Positions 27,692 to 42,100 of a stretch of DNA of 64,000 nt are shown here, one piece after another. The stretch is taken from NCBI GenBank assembly GCA_037975125.1, contig CM075853.1, positions 52,336,958 to 52,400,957 on the forward strand. Direction: 5' to 3'. The first letter of the stretch is position 1. Each line of letters opens with the position of its first letter. Under the pieces are notes generated by a model, which was given only the letters and a program-made list of their open reading frames with translations, had not been told where the DNA came from and ran no database searches. Source of the DNA: Latrodectus hesperus (taxonomy: Eukaryota > Arthropoda > Arachnida > Araneae > Theridiidae). A program made the position numbers and the translations under genes.

Positions 27692-30282
27692 GAAAACAAT
27701 GCAAAACATTTGGACAAGTGATTGAATTGGTAATGTTTGAACACGTAACTAAAATAAGTAATTTTATAGTAAAGCAAATAAACAATCTGCTGAAAGGAAC
27801 TTAAAAGTGGAAGGTCTATAAATTGGAATCTTCATTGTATTTTAATGTTTTCTTTTATTTACGTTCTTTCATAAGATTTATATTAGTACATAAATTCATC
27901 CAAGTTAAATTCAAAGTTAAGTTGTGAATTCATGCGGCAAAATTTCATTATATATTTTCAAGATGTGTTCTTCATAAATAATTTATAATTGATTACCGTA
28001 CTTGTAGTTTTTGGAATAAATTTTTTAAATCTCTGTTTACGGAATCACCTTCCAAGCTGCTTCTATCTATCTAATCATGTCTGTATATTAAGTAATATTG
28101 ATTAGTCAAGTTAGTCATTATGTAATATTGCGAAAAAATTATGTGCATGCATCGAAAATCTATTTATTCATATATATTATTAATATACCTAAGGATCGCT
28201 GCATACTTCATAGGCAGCATGTAATCTGATACAAAATGAATAAATATTAAAAAACATACAATGTTCTAGGAAAATAAAAAGATTTTTAAATTAAATATTC
28301 ACGACTCTTGTTTATTTCTGAAAATATCTGTTTTCCAATTATTGATGAGCAAAATTAAAACTTATACAAATTAATAATTTCGCGCAGTTGCGTTTCTCAA
28401 TCTCTTAGTTTATGCTCAAAGTTTCACCCAAAAGTAGAAAAATAACGAAAAGGAAGGAGAATGTAGAGGATTGATAATGCATCTTTTTCGCAAAAGAAAA
28501 TTTTTTTGATATAATGATGAAAATAATAATCTCAATAAATTGGGCGAAGGTAATTTTGAACAAGCAATTTTTTACTGAAAATTTCCTTGTATATTTATTC
28601 AAGATTTAATTTCGTTTTAGTATAATAAGAGTAGGATAAATATGCTTACATTTTGAAGTTATGCAGACTTGCTTCTGAATGCTATACTTAATTGATAATA
28701 CTTGAGCATTCTCTAAATAAATATTTTCTTTAATTAATTATATGAAAGATGAGGACCAGCGTATTTGAATTTGATTTTTTAGTGGAATTGAGTACTGAAG
28801 AAATGATGTCAATGGATCATAAATTAAAAAAAATTGAAGAGATGCACTACTCTAATTAGGCACTTAATTAATAGAATCTCTTTTATCAATGACACGAAAT
28901 GAACTTCTCTAACTATTCTAGTTCTTAAGTATTCATAATAGAACTACTTTTAATGCATTGAAAGACTTGAAACGACGTTTCTTTGGTTAAATTAGTTTAA
29001 GTTATGACAGGGAGCTACATTTCGTAAAAATATTTATTTTTATTAAAATGTTTTTATTCCAGTTGAAGATGAAATTCTTTTTTTCATATTTTATGTAGTC
29101 TAATTAATGTTTGTGATTCTTAAAATGCATGAAAATCAGTTAAAGAATATAAAAAATTTCATAATATATGAAATTTTCAGTTTTATACATAACACTGTTA
29201 TTCTTTTATCTTTATATTTTAGCTTATGATCGATGTGTGTGTGTTGAGATCTTTTTTATACATTTATAGTTATTTCCTAAAATGCTGAACATTTTTAAGA
29301 TGTATACAATATCCAGTAAATGCAAAATCATTTTTGATTGGAAGTTCAACTGTGAGTATTTTCAGTTTTATGTTTAGTTGAAGTGTACTATGTTTTTGCC
29401 TTATAATTCATTTTAGCTGGCTGTTTTTTAGACAATTTATAATAAATTCTTAAAGACAAAAAAATATCATCTTCTTAACACAAAGATTATATATATTACT
29501 TGATAATCGGTTCGACTAATTTTTTTAAAATTTAAGAATTACAATTTATAAACTTCATTATTAATTATCAATTTTAATTAATTTAATAATTACAATTTAT
29601 TAATATTCCTCCTCAATGAATAGTTTTGAAGTAAATGTAAACAGCGGAACTCTTTGTAAATAAATGAATAAGTTTAGCATCGACAATTTTTTGCAAGTGA
29701 TTCATATGCTAAATGTATCGGAATTCAACTTATTTAATGTTTTCCTTGAAGTTGAAAAATTGGAGTGCGAAACATGAACAATTATTAATCCGATCATAAA
29801 TGAATAAAAACTACCAGTTCAGAAATTGATGAAATTTATTTTTATTCATGATAAGCAAATTTTAATTGGACTTCTTTCGTGGCATTTCCAATGAAAAGAT
29901 AACGAAACTCTCATTCTATAAATTGCCAAATGATTATCTTTTTCATATATTTTTTTACTCCATCAATTTCTTTTATTTTTTTGATTGTATTTACCTAATG
30001 ATATATGAAGAAATTTAGCTTCTGAATCACGTTATCAGGCCTTCTGAGGATTGATCTATTATAATCAAAACAATCCTTCAAGCTGCTTCAAATTCTCTTA
30101 AAAATGATTTATGTTTATGCTATTCAATAATATATAATTATATTTATGAAACAGAAAATCGATTTCTAGCAGTTTTTTACTAAGCTTTGAGTCTAGTGAA
30201 GTCTTTAAATTTATACATTTTTAATTCTAAATTTAGGTTTTAATCATTAGAAAATTTAGTACTATGTCATATCATATCTACG
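27692..30282. other. AT-rich spacer, no gene seen
   Basis: A long featureless stretch; frames of 65-66 codons on the minus strand are unrecognisable and low in complexity. Confidence 0.5.
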
Positions 30283-30300
30283 TATATATATACATATATA

Positions 30301-30386
<86 letters not shown>

Positions 30387-30393
30387 TATATAT
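30283..30393. repeat. (TA)n array with scattered C/G, about 111 bp
   Basis: TA repeats with interruptions tacata, tgcata and tgtaca near both ends. The interruptions are arranged roughly symmetrically. Confidence 0.95.
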
Positions 30394-31217
30394 TTGACAT
30401 AAATTTATTTAAAAGTAAATTATCCTTAATAATTGTGTAAGTAAATATATATTTAAATGTATCACAAAATTATGACTTTTGCAATATAGTCAAAATAATA
30501 ATTGTTTTCTTAAAACATATACCACTGAAAACTATATCCAAGATACAGTTTATAAATAATTTATGTGTACATGATTTATGAATAATATCCTAAAATTTGA
30601 ATTTTTTGATCTCCACCGATTATAAAAGCCAACAACTGTATATAATGATGCGTTAAAGACTGAGGTGGAAGCAAACCTACCTCAAACAATTGAAGAATTT
30701 CATCTACACTTCATTAATCTTGGTCAATGACTAAAAAATAATTGCAGCAAATTGGCAAAGTATGTAGAGCAGGTGTTTGGGTAACTCACGCTTTTTTCTA
30801 AACAAAATAACGCAAACGAATCCGTTATATGCAGTATATTGGTTCAATGCCATAAATAGAACCATTTTTTGATATGATTTGTTTTATCCATCCCATTCAA
30901 CCGATATTTCACCATCGCATTTTCATTTATGTTGATCACTAATATATTTTGTCTACAAAAAAGAATGGAAATTTTAAATGCTCTCGAAAATGCCATTTGC
31001 GGATAAAAAACAATGAACTCTGTCCGATCTGACATTGAAAATTTGAACACAAGACGGGAAAAGATTGATGATAACAATAGTGATCTCATGAAGAATTTAA
31101 AGTAAATAAAAAATTGTTAAAAATCAGTTTGTTTGAATTCAATACATATATGATATCTTTAGATTTAGATACTTTATTTCTATATTTTTCTAGATGATTC
31201 TATTTTAGCATAAAAAT
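30394..31217. other. AT-rich spacer, no gene seen
   Basis: An 81-codon minus frame at 30844-31089 has no recognisable motif. Confidence 0.45.
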
Positions 31218-31706
31218 TTAATTCTTGCTGAATAATATCAATTTTCAATACTACAGCGAAAATTGCAAATCTTCAATAAATTCGTAAAAGAAAAAAAATT
31301 TATTCAATCAATACAATCCATAATTTTCTTATTTGTACAAAGAGAATTCGTTTCAGTGATAAGAAACTAATATTTTTACAAAAAAGAATTTCTGTAATTT
31401 TCAAACTTATACTAATAAAATTCGCTTTAGTGATAAGAAACTAATATTTCTTCCCAAACAGCGCTTGTGATTTTCCGCGAGTGTAGTTCATTTTAAATTT
31501 CTCCCTGGCGTTTGTGCTGCTATTTGTTAGCCAATAAGTTATAGAATTGCTTTTATTTTTCGACAATAATATCGATAAAAAAGCAGATCTTGTTTAGGAC
31601 CCTCATTTCATTAATTTATCTTGTTTAATATTGTAGAATTTGAATAAATATTATTGTATTTTTGGAAAAAGCTACAAATCCAATCTTTTTCGTTTTTATT
31701 GATATT
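31218..31706 (+). repeat. Segmental repeat B, copy 2
   Basis: Aligns with 26700-27233 from TTAATTCTTGCTGAATAATA to GCTACAAATCCAATCTTTTT with small indels. It is not accompanied by repeat A. Confidence 0.85.
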
Positions 31707-33784
31707 TATCTTGACATCACATAGAACTACAATGAGATAAAATAAAACTCATAAACCTACTAATTTCCTTCTTATTTCACCTTATTTTAAGTATTTCTTA
31801 CATAAAAATTTATTTAAACAAAACATTACGTATGCTGAATAAATTTATTATGTATACAAATTATATTAAACATAAAAGTAAATATATATAAATTCCCATT
31901 AAGTTATTAAAGTATGCAATCCTATAAAATGTTATTGGATTGTTGTGTTATAAATCTTTCTACATGTGATAATTAATTCAGTAAGGACTTATAATGTGAA
32001 TCAGGAATAACATACTACGCATGTAATGATTAATATTCTAATTTTAGAATTCATAACATATAAATCAATATAAATGTTTGCTAATCAATGCAAATCCATT
32101 ATCAAATGCTGGATGTTATTTCACAAATTATTTGAATTACATTATACTATAATCATGTTTGATATTTTTAAATTATAATAATTTTTGTTATACAGATATA
32201 AAATTTATAACAATAATAACAATTTATAACAATAATATATAATTTATTACAATATATTTTTAACATAATGACAATTTAGATATAACAATAATAATTTACA
32301 ACAAATTTATAAGAAAAATAAGCTAACAATTTATTTTGCAGCAAAAATTATTATTAAGTTAAGTACAGAAATGTCGGAAATTTAAATAAAAATGATATTT
32401 CTTTCTTTAAGTTTACGAGACTCACAGAGAACTTGCATCATTTGGTCTCAGTGAAAATTATCATTTATGAATATAACAGGAAGGGAACATTTCGAGATAA
32501 GGATAATAGGTAAAATAGATCTCGTAGGCGTTCCATAATTCTATGACTTAAAACTTATTTATAGATTACTGAGATGAAACATTGCAAAAAGTATTCAATT
32601 AACTTTACGTAAATAAAAAATTTAACATAAAATATTTGAGTAACAAAAAGAAATGTTTTAAAAAATTACATATAGCTATTTTTTAAAATACTTTAAAAAT
32701 TACATATTTGAAAGATAGTGTAGAAAATTCATTTAATGAAAACAAAACTGATGAGTAGTGTTTGAATTATATTAAAATTTTTATAAATGAACAAATAATA
32801 ATTACAGTTAGTATAATAAACATATAATATTATAAATGAATGATATTTATAAAAGAAACAATAGTCTTTAATAAAAATTAAAGCTTTACATTTTGAAATA
32901 AATTCTATTAAAATCCAAAAAGATCTATAATTATCCATAAAAATAAACTATGATAAATTTACCAATCATACTTTGAACTTTCTCGATTATTCTTATATAA
33001 TTGAAATTTATCATCTATACAATAATGCGGAAAATGAAATTTTCCTTTAAGTTATATAGTACACACATAAATATACATATAAACTGCATATTTGCATATG
33101 ATCTAAATCTTCCAACTTTATATCATTTCTAATTTAATAGAAAACGCTTATTGATTATTAAAAAATTTTCCTTTCTGAAATAATTTCATTCTTTAATCAA
33201 TATTCTTGTTTAAAACTTCTTTGTTTTGAAAAATAGACATGTCTAGCATATAGAATATTTTCTTATTAACAAAACTATTTTTCTTCTTCTCTAACTATCT
33301 GTTTTGTTGATTAAATCATACCTTATATCTCAAATTTTCTACATAACTGATTTAACAACAATGATTTGCAATTATAAATACGTTAAATAATATCTTCTTT
33401 ATTCAGGAAAAAACTAAAATTGTTAACGTACTAATAATGTTGTTAAATGTTTAAGATTATATTAATGGCTGATAGTGTTAATCAATAATAACTCCTTATT
33501 ATGTAGAACACAGAAAAAAAGCAACATAAGAAATCTGTACCAGGCTTTGACTTAGAATGTTATATAGATAGAAAACATAGAAATTCATAAACTGGGCTCC
33601 AAACAGTATGAAATTTTGACCCAATACCTCAAATGGTTAAATGCGTTTTAATGTAGCAATGCAACACCCCTTTATGTCTATTGTCAATGATCAATTGTTT
33701 ACTCCTTTGGACCCTTAAATCATTAAGCATTGTTTTTGAACCACACACTAAAGAAAAATGCATAATGGTATCAGATAATGTATT

Positions 33785-33788
<4 letters not shown>
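31707..33788. other. Very AT-rich spacer, no gene seen
   Basis: Contains a low-complexity block of ATAACAA/ATTTATAA-type words around 32200-32310. No other feature. Confidence 0.55.

Positions 33789-33858
<70 letters not shown>
33789..33858. repeat. (TA)n array, about 70 bp
   Basis: Uninterrupted TA dinucleotides. Confidence 0.97.
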
Positions 33859-36803
<2,945 letters not shown>

Positions 36804-37510
36804 TTAGGTTGGGGAATAAGCTCGTAGCGTTTTTACCAACGACTTTTATTTAAACAAAAACAATAATTATATCAATAAGTTAATCAATTATATATTGCTG
36901 TTTATACAACCTCTTCCCACCTCTCCACCAATTTGTTGATGCCGTTCCGCCAAAAATCGCCTGGCCTGGTGTCAAAGAAATTGCAGAGCCAGTTTTTAAG
37001 GACATCATGGTGCAGTGGGAAATGCTCGAAAAGAATGCCACAATCAACGAGGAGTTTTACATTGCCCAGCTACTCCACGTGAATGAGGCTATTCGACTAA
37101 AAAGTCCTGATCAACAAGGTCAAACCATATTCCTTCACGACAACACCAGGCCCCATGTTGCACGTCGTCAAAACCGCACTCCAAGAGCTCGAATGGGAGG
37201 TCCTTCAGCAACCGCCGTATTCTGAGGAACTTGCACCGACCGATTACCATCTTTTACGCTCCTTGTCAAATCATTTGAAGGGCGTTACCTCCGATAACAA
37301 TGAGGTCCTTAAAAACTGGCTCAAAAGCTTCTTTAACACCAGACCATGTGATTTTTGGCCGAACGGCATAAACAAATTGGTCGAGAGGTGGGAAGAGATT
37401 GTAAACAGCTACGGCGAATATATAATTGATTAACTCATCGATATAATTATTGTTTTTTGTTTAAATAAAAGACTTTGGTAAATACGCTACGAACTTATTC
37501 CCCAACCTAA
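36804..37510 (+). mobile_element. Rearranged mariner: left end is an inverted copy of the right end
   Basis: Ends read TTAGGTTGGGGAATAAGCTC and its inverse, flanked by TA (36802-36803, 37511-37512). The similarity does not stop at a normal TIR. The whole left arm, 36804 to about 37008, is a roughly 85-90% inverted copy of the right arm, about 37304-37510, which includes the 3' end of the transposase gene. Landmarks paired on both arms include CTCTTCCCACCTCTC and GAGCCAGTTTTTAAGGAC. Only about 295 bp between the arms is unique. The true 5' end and N-terminal coding half of the mariner are absent. At 707 bp it can fold into a hairpin with a stem of about 205 bp. Confidence 0.9.
37009..37433 (+). 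pseudogene. Mariner transposase C-terminal half, frameshifted
   Basis: The first frame gives WEMLEKNATINEEFYIAQL through IFLHDNTRPHVA (second catalytic D at 37139-37141). A later frame continues TALQELEWEVLQQPPYSEEL, APTDYHLLRSL (third D at 37242-37244) and ends NKLVERWEEIVNSYGEYIID. The two D codons lie 103 nt apart; the DD34D family requires 105, so a 2-nt loss near 37150-37160 explains the frameshift. The first catalytic D and the helix-turn-helix domain are missing. It differs clearly in sequence from the mariner at 23861, so it belongs to another lineage. Confidence 0.88.
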
Positions 37511-37540
37511 TATATAAAGATAAAGATTATGAAATACTTA

Positions 37541-38113
37541 TTTGATGAAGTTTGTAGACATTTTATGCATCCCAAACCAAGAAATATTTTCATCAACATG
37601 ATGACATGTGGCAATATATGCAAAGCATAAACTTCTGGTTTAGCATGGACTTACATCAATAATTGCTTCAGATTTCAATTGTTTAAGCAGTGTGAATATT
37701 TCTGTAGTAATTCATTATCGAATATGGCTTAAAAAGGAATTACCCCATCTGCACATAATCCCAGGTTCTGCATATGCTGATAATGCTGGTTGATCTGATG
37801 ATATAAAGACGAATGATCGATTCTCAGTCACTTTCACATTGATTCCATTATCTGGAGCAATGATGTAAAATACATCAAGTTTTTGTTTTTACATTAAGTC
37901 ATACACTTACTTTAAGACTTCTGCCATTTTACCTTCCAAGTGCCAAAACTGTTCATCACCATCCACAAATATTTTTTAATTTATTTATGATAGAATGGTT
38001 CTTGAACAAAGTCTTAGTCTGCATTATGATTTACCAAAAATAGAGAATTTCTGATGAATAACTGCAGAAAAATAAACATATTTCCATTCGTTGCACAATA
38101 CAGAAGTTGAACT
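37541..38113 (-). pseudogene. Possible decayed coding sequence of an unrecognised protein
   Basis: One minus-strand frame reads protein-like for about 190 codons despite several stops. It includes STSVLCNEWKYVYFSAVIHQ, then IFVDGDEQFWHLEGKMAEVL, then an uninterrupted 57-codon run with KLDVFYIIAPDNGINVKVTE and ALSAYAEPGIMCRWGNSFL. After two stops it continues ITTEIFTLLKQLKSEAIIDV and HHVDENISWFGMHKMSTNF. Stops (codons 22, 28, 86, 87 and 111 counted from 37972) interrupt without a change of frame. The residue mix is far less Lys/Ile/Phe-biased than chance translation of neighbouring DNA. There are no introns in the span, which would fit a processed pseudogene. I do not recognise the protein, and a chance frame cannot be excluded. 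Confidence 0.4.
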
Positions 38114-38980
38114 TGAACACATAGAATTGGAATTATCCATATTTGCAATTTATAGTCTATTCACTTGGTTCTTAATCATTCCATTATATTACATTTTACA
38201 AAAGTGAAATCTCTGTATATTATTTTAAACATGCTCAATACTATTAAATTATCTGCTCATAATTTTGCTCATTTATATGCTCGTTATTTTAAAACATTTT
38301 TCTACTATTTATATTTCTTCGATAACATAACTCAGAAACCTGCATCATACGTTACGGAAGCATCAAAATAGAAATGAAATTATTAAAAAAAATTCTCTAG
38401 AACAATATTTACGTAATATTTCATAACATATGAATTGAGTTTTATAAGTATTACAGATACATTTTATAATATTACTGCCCAAACTTAATTATTTATAAAA
38501 GTACAATACAATAATGATACTGGTAAACATAATTTTTTCACTAGAAAACTAAATAGATTTTAATGTAATTTCTAAATTGAATTCAAACAGGTAATTAGAT
38601 TCCTTTCATTAGATATAGTTTTTTTTGTGACTACATTTGCATTTTTCTTAGAGTCATGTCAAATAAAGATAAATTAAAATAATGGTGAACCTGACAGCAT
38701 CGATGTGGTAATTGCCGTATTTATTTCTGCTGTGGTTTTGTGCTGTTTTTTATTTGCTTTAAGTTTTGTAAAGTTATCATTATGTCAAGTAAGTATTTAA
38801 ATCAACCAAACAACTTCTACTACATCTGTAAATAACTGACATTCAAGTCTACAACTGTAAGTGATAACTATGACCAAGCTCACACTGAAGATGAAGGGAA
38901 GGAAAGAAAGGACCTTACCTTTTAAGCATATAGTGTGCATCAGAGCTATACTTTCTTATCTCAACAAAATCTTAATGACG
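38114..38980. other. AT-rich spacer, no gene seen
   Basis: Nothing recognisable. Confidence 0.5.
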
Positions 38981-39190
38981 AACCGGCCGATAATTGAGTA
39001 GTTAGTGCTGTTGACTTCTAGGCTGTTGGTCCTGACCTCGAATCCTAATTCAAGTACGGATATACTTTTCTCTCTCTAGATGTGTTTCCTTATCCTTTCT
39101 TTTGAGATGATGAATGTATATAGCCCACTCTATAAGCTGGTTTGTGATGAAGTGACGTAGGTGATGGTATGCCCCTCGGTGTCTTGATTC
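38981..39190 (+). mobile_element. Possible tRNA-derived SINE related to family 2
   Basis: AACCGGCCGATAATTGAGTA followed by GTTAGTGCTGTTGACTTCTA lines up with the box A region of copies E and F. GACCTCGAATCCTAATTC is a box B-like string at the right spacing. The body does not match the other copies well, and no target duplication or A-rich tail was found. The right boundary is approximate. Confidence 0.4.
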
Positions 39191-42100
39191 ACAAACGCTT
39201 ACCAGGTAACGATAAATGAGTTACAGTTCTTAGCCTTGTTGTGATGAAAGGTTTGTCACTAGTTAGAAAAAAAACTTCAAGTTTTAAATTTGTCCAAGAC
39301 TGTCGGTGGAGCTTTTAAGTTCCCAGGTCCAGAAGCGGGAATCTACTTAAAGAAGAGACGTTCAAATGTGCCTTTATTATAATCGACACAGTGGTTTTAA
39401 AGATTACTTTTTTAAAGTAGGCAATATAATTTCTTATAAGAATGGTTGCTCAGTAATGAAGGCTCTTGAACATCAATAACAACCACGAGTGGTGATTGTT
39501 TATAGTTTCATATAAAGTTACTTTGAAGGCCGTATCACTAAATAATGTAAATAAATTAACATTAGTACATGTCACGCATACTTGTGATACGAAATAAACG
39601 TGAAAATAAGAAATTGTTGTTAGGACAAATTCAGTAGACTAAATATAATTGGAATATATGCGATAACTTAAGAGTAATATCTTTATTGTTGAGTTTGCAA
39701 CCAGGATACACAAACTTTTATTTTTTGTGATTGGGACAGCGAGGATAGAATGACTCACTACATAAGTACTCTTATGTAATGAGTCATCTATCGCTAACAA
39801 TGCTTAAAGGTGAATTTCTTATTTCCAGACAAAGAGTATATCAAGTACTTCTTTAGTAGTTCCTTAAAGGGTGTTTTTACCTCCCCCGCATATAAAACAG
39901 GGGCTGATGAAATTCTTTTTAAAAATTATGGATAAAATTTCTGCTGCCTTTATGTAACTGAAATCAAAATTTTAAAAACCTTAGTACTGTCTCTAACAAG
40001 TGTTGTGAGCGTTTTCATCAGTAAAATGCTACCATGGCTAAGAAGTACCAAGGAAAGTAGAGTCCCAGCATGATGGCTGACAACAGCCAAACTAGGAAAA
40101 GGAATAACTCTGATGCAAAATATAACTAAAAATCAAAATATACAACTTTTTAGGTAAACCAGAGAATTGATTGAATATTATCATTATTTCCCAAGTATAA
40201 ATTCTTTTACATTTTAAAATGTATAACAAAAAGAACCTACTTAAAGGAAAAAAGCTGAGCATATATTTAAACTCAACAATGCATTCCATTTATTCAATCA
40301 TTATGAAAGAAAAAAGTTTTTTGTAGACCAGTACAATTTTTAATTTAAATATTTTACTATGTCCATCACACAAATTTAAAATGTTTTCTATGACAAAATT
40401 TTCACAACTCACTAGTGAAATTATGTTTCATAGTAAATAATATACAAAAATTATCGATATATTATTGAAGAATTAAGGCAAAAAGGGATATAAAAATAGA
40501 ATTTTTTTCAGACCTTTATTATTTGGTTTCTGAAAGATTATTCTATATTTATCAGAAAAATTATTAATTATTGCATATCCTACCTTTGATATAATGATAA
40601 TTGAAAATTATGCATCCGTTTATTAAAGGTAGAAAAGGTAAAATTTAATGTAATGAAGACATTGTAATTAAATCGACTATAAAATTTAGTAATATTAAGG
40701 TGTCAAATAATAACAGAAATAGGAATTCATTTAAACTATGAAATTATTGACTATTATGTTTATAAAAAAATAACAATGCATATTTATAAATGTTTTGATT
40801 GCAAGCAAATGCAGTAGACGCTCATTTTTACAAATCTCTAATTAAGGAAAATTCACGATTCTATGAATTATTGTCCGATTCCAAATGTTGTTCCATAGAC
40901 GTAATGATAACTTTAATTCCCCCTTATGAACACAAAATCTTGAAAAATTTCTGTTCTGTGAACTCATTTTTAACACCCTTATTTTATATTTGTTCTTTAA
41001 TACCTAATTTTTTTTAATTTTACATTTGAAAAACTTGGATTAATGTTTATATTGGAGAATCGTATGTCCTTCAGTTGGCAATAGCTGATGTTAAAATACC
41101 AGATTTCTTTAAAATACAATTCGTGTGGAATTATTCTCATCTTATAGTCCATGAAAAGTATTATTAATAGATTGAAATGAAATATCTTAAGGTGGTATAT
41201 TATAATCTCATTATAGATAATATCTTATCTGTAAGGAGGGGTCATGTTTTTGGAATCCTTTTATGAAACAGGCATTCTATATACAAATGCACTTATTAAT
41301 CGATATTTGGAAAGTTGTGACAGAAACAATAATATCTGGGTCATTTTGGGATTCACAGGTTTTATTAAAAAAGCCACTGTATCTGAAGGAAGCCAAGAGA
41401 ATGATGACTTGATGAAGATGAGATATTCCTTCATGCAATGCGACATGAAAACTCATTGCTGTCCGAAATATTATTTCAGAAATTTTTGAATTAGGAATCT
41501 GATGTAATTTGTACAAAAAAATATCAAAAAACTAAATTATTCTGAATAAAAGGAATGGGAATAATAACGATATCAAACAAGAAAAGAAAACAAAAAGTTA
41601 ATAGTAAGATATAACAAAAGTGCTTTTTGACTTTACAAAGTTTCCCCATTAAAATCTATTTTACAAATCCAAATAAGTTTGTAAAAGTAAACATATACTG
41701 TCATTTTCAACTCATTAACGAGACAAAATTTAAAGTCAAAATAACAAAAAATAACATTGATTGAGTGAGTGAGCACTCCTCATCGCACATATAAATCTTA
41801 CAGCAGTTGACCATGCTTCCCATGAATTGATGAACCATCATATCATATCAAGTACTGCTATTCCTTCAGTAGATCAGTGGCCTACTGTGTCAGAGTGGCT
41901 GAGGGTGCGAAAACTGTATACTGATCACGCGACTAAAAGTATACCAAAGAGATTTAGTAAGTGCTTCAGTCACTCTATATGTTTATTCTTCTTATTTTTC
42001 ATATAGTCTGGTGGTGCGCATTAAAATCTATTTATTTTGAAAGAAGGATCAACTGCTGTAGCGTACAATTTTATAATGCTGTTTTGAACTTACTTCCATT

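Noticed and set aside
28300..30280. Hidden coding exons in the longest featureless stretch
   Set aside because: Frames are short, Lys/Ile/Phe/Asn-rich and without splice-flanked conservation that could be judged by eye.
41244..41516. Three overlapping frames of 61-81 codons as a gene
   Set aside because: They lie on both strands over the same DNA and have no recognisable motif or repeat support.
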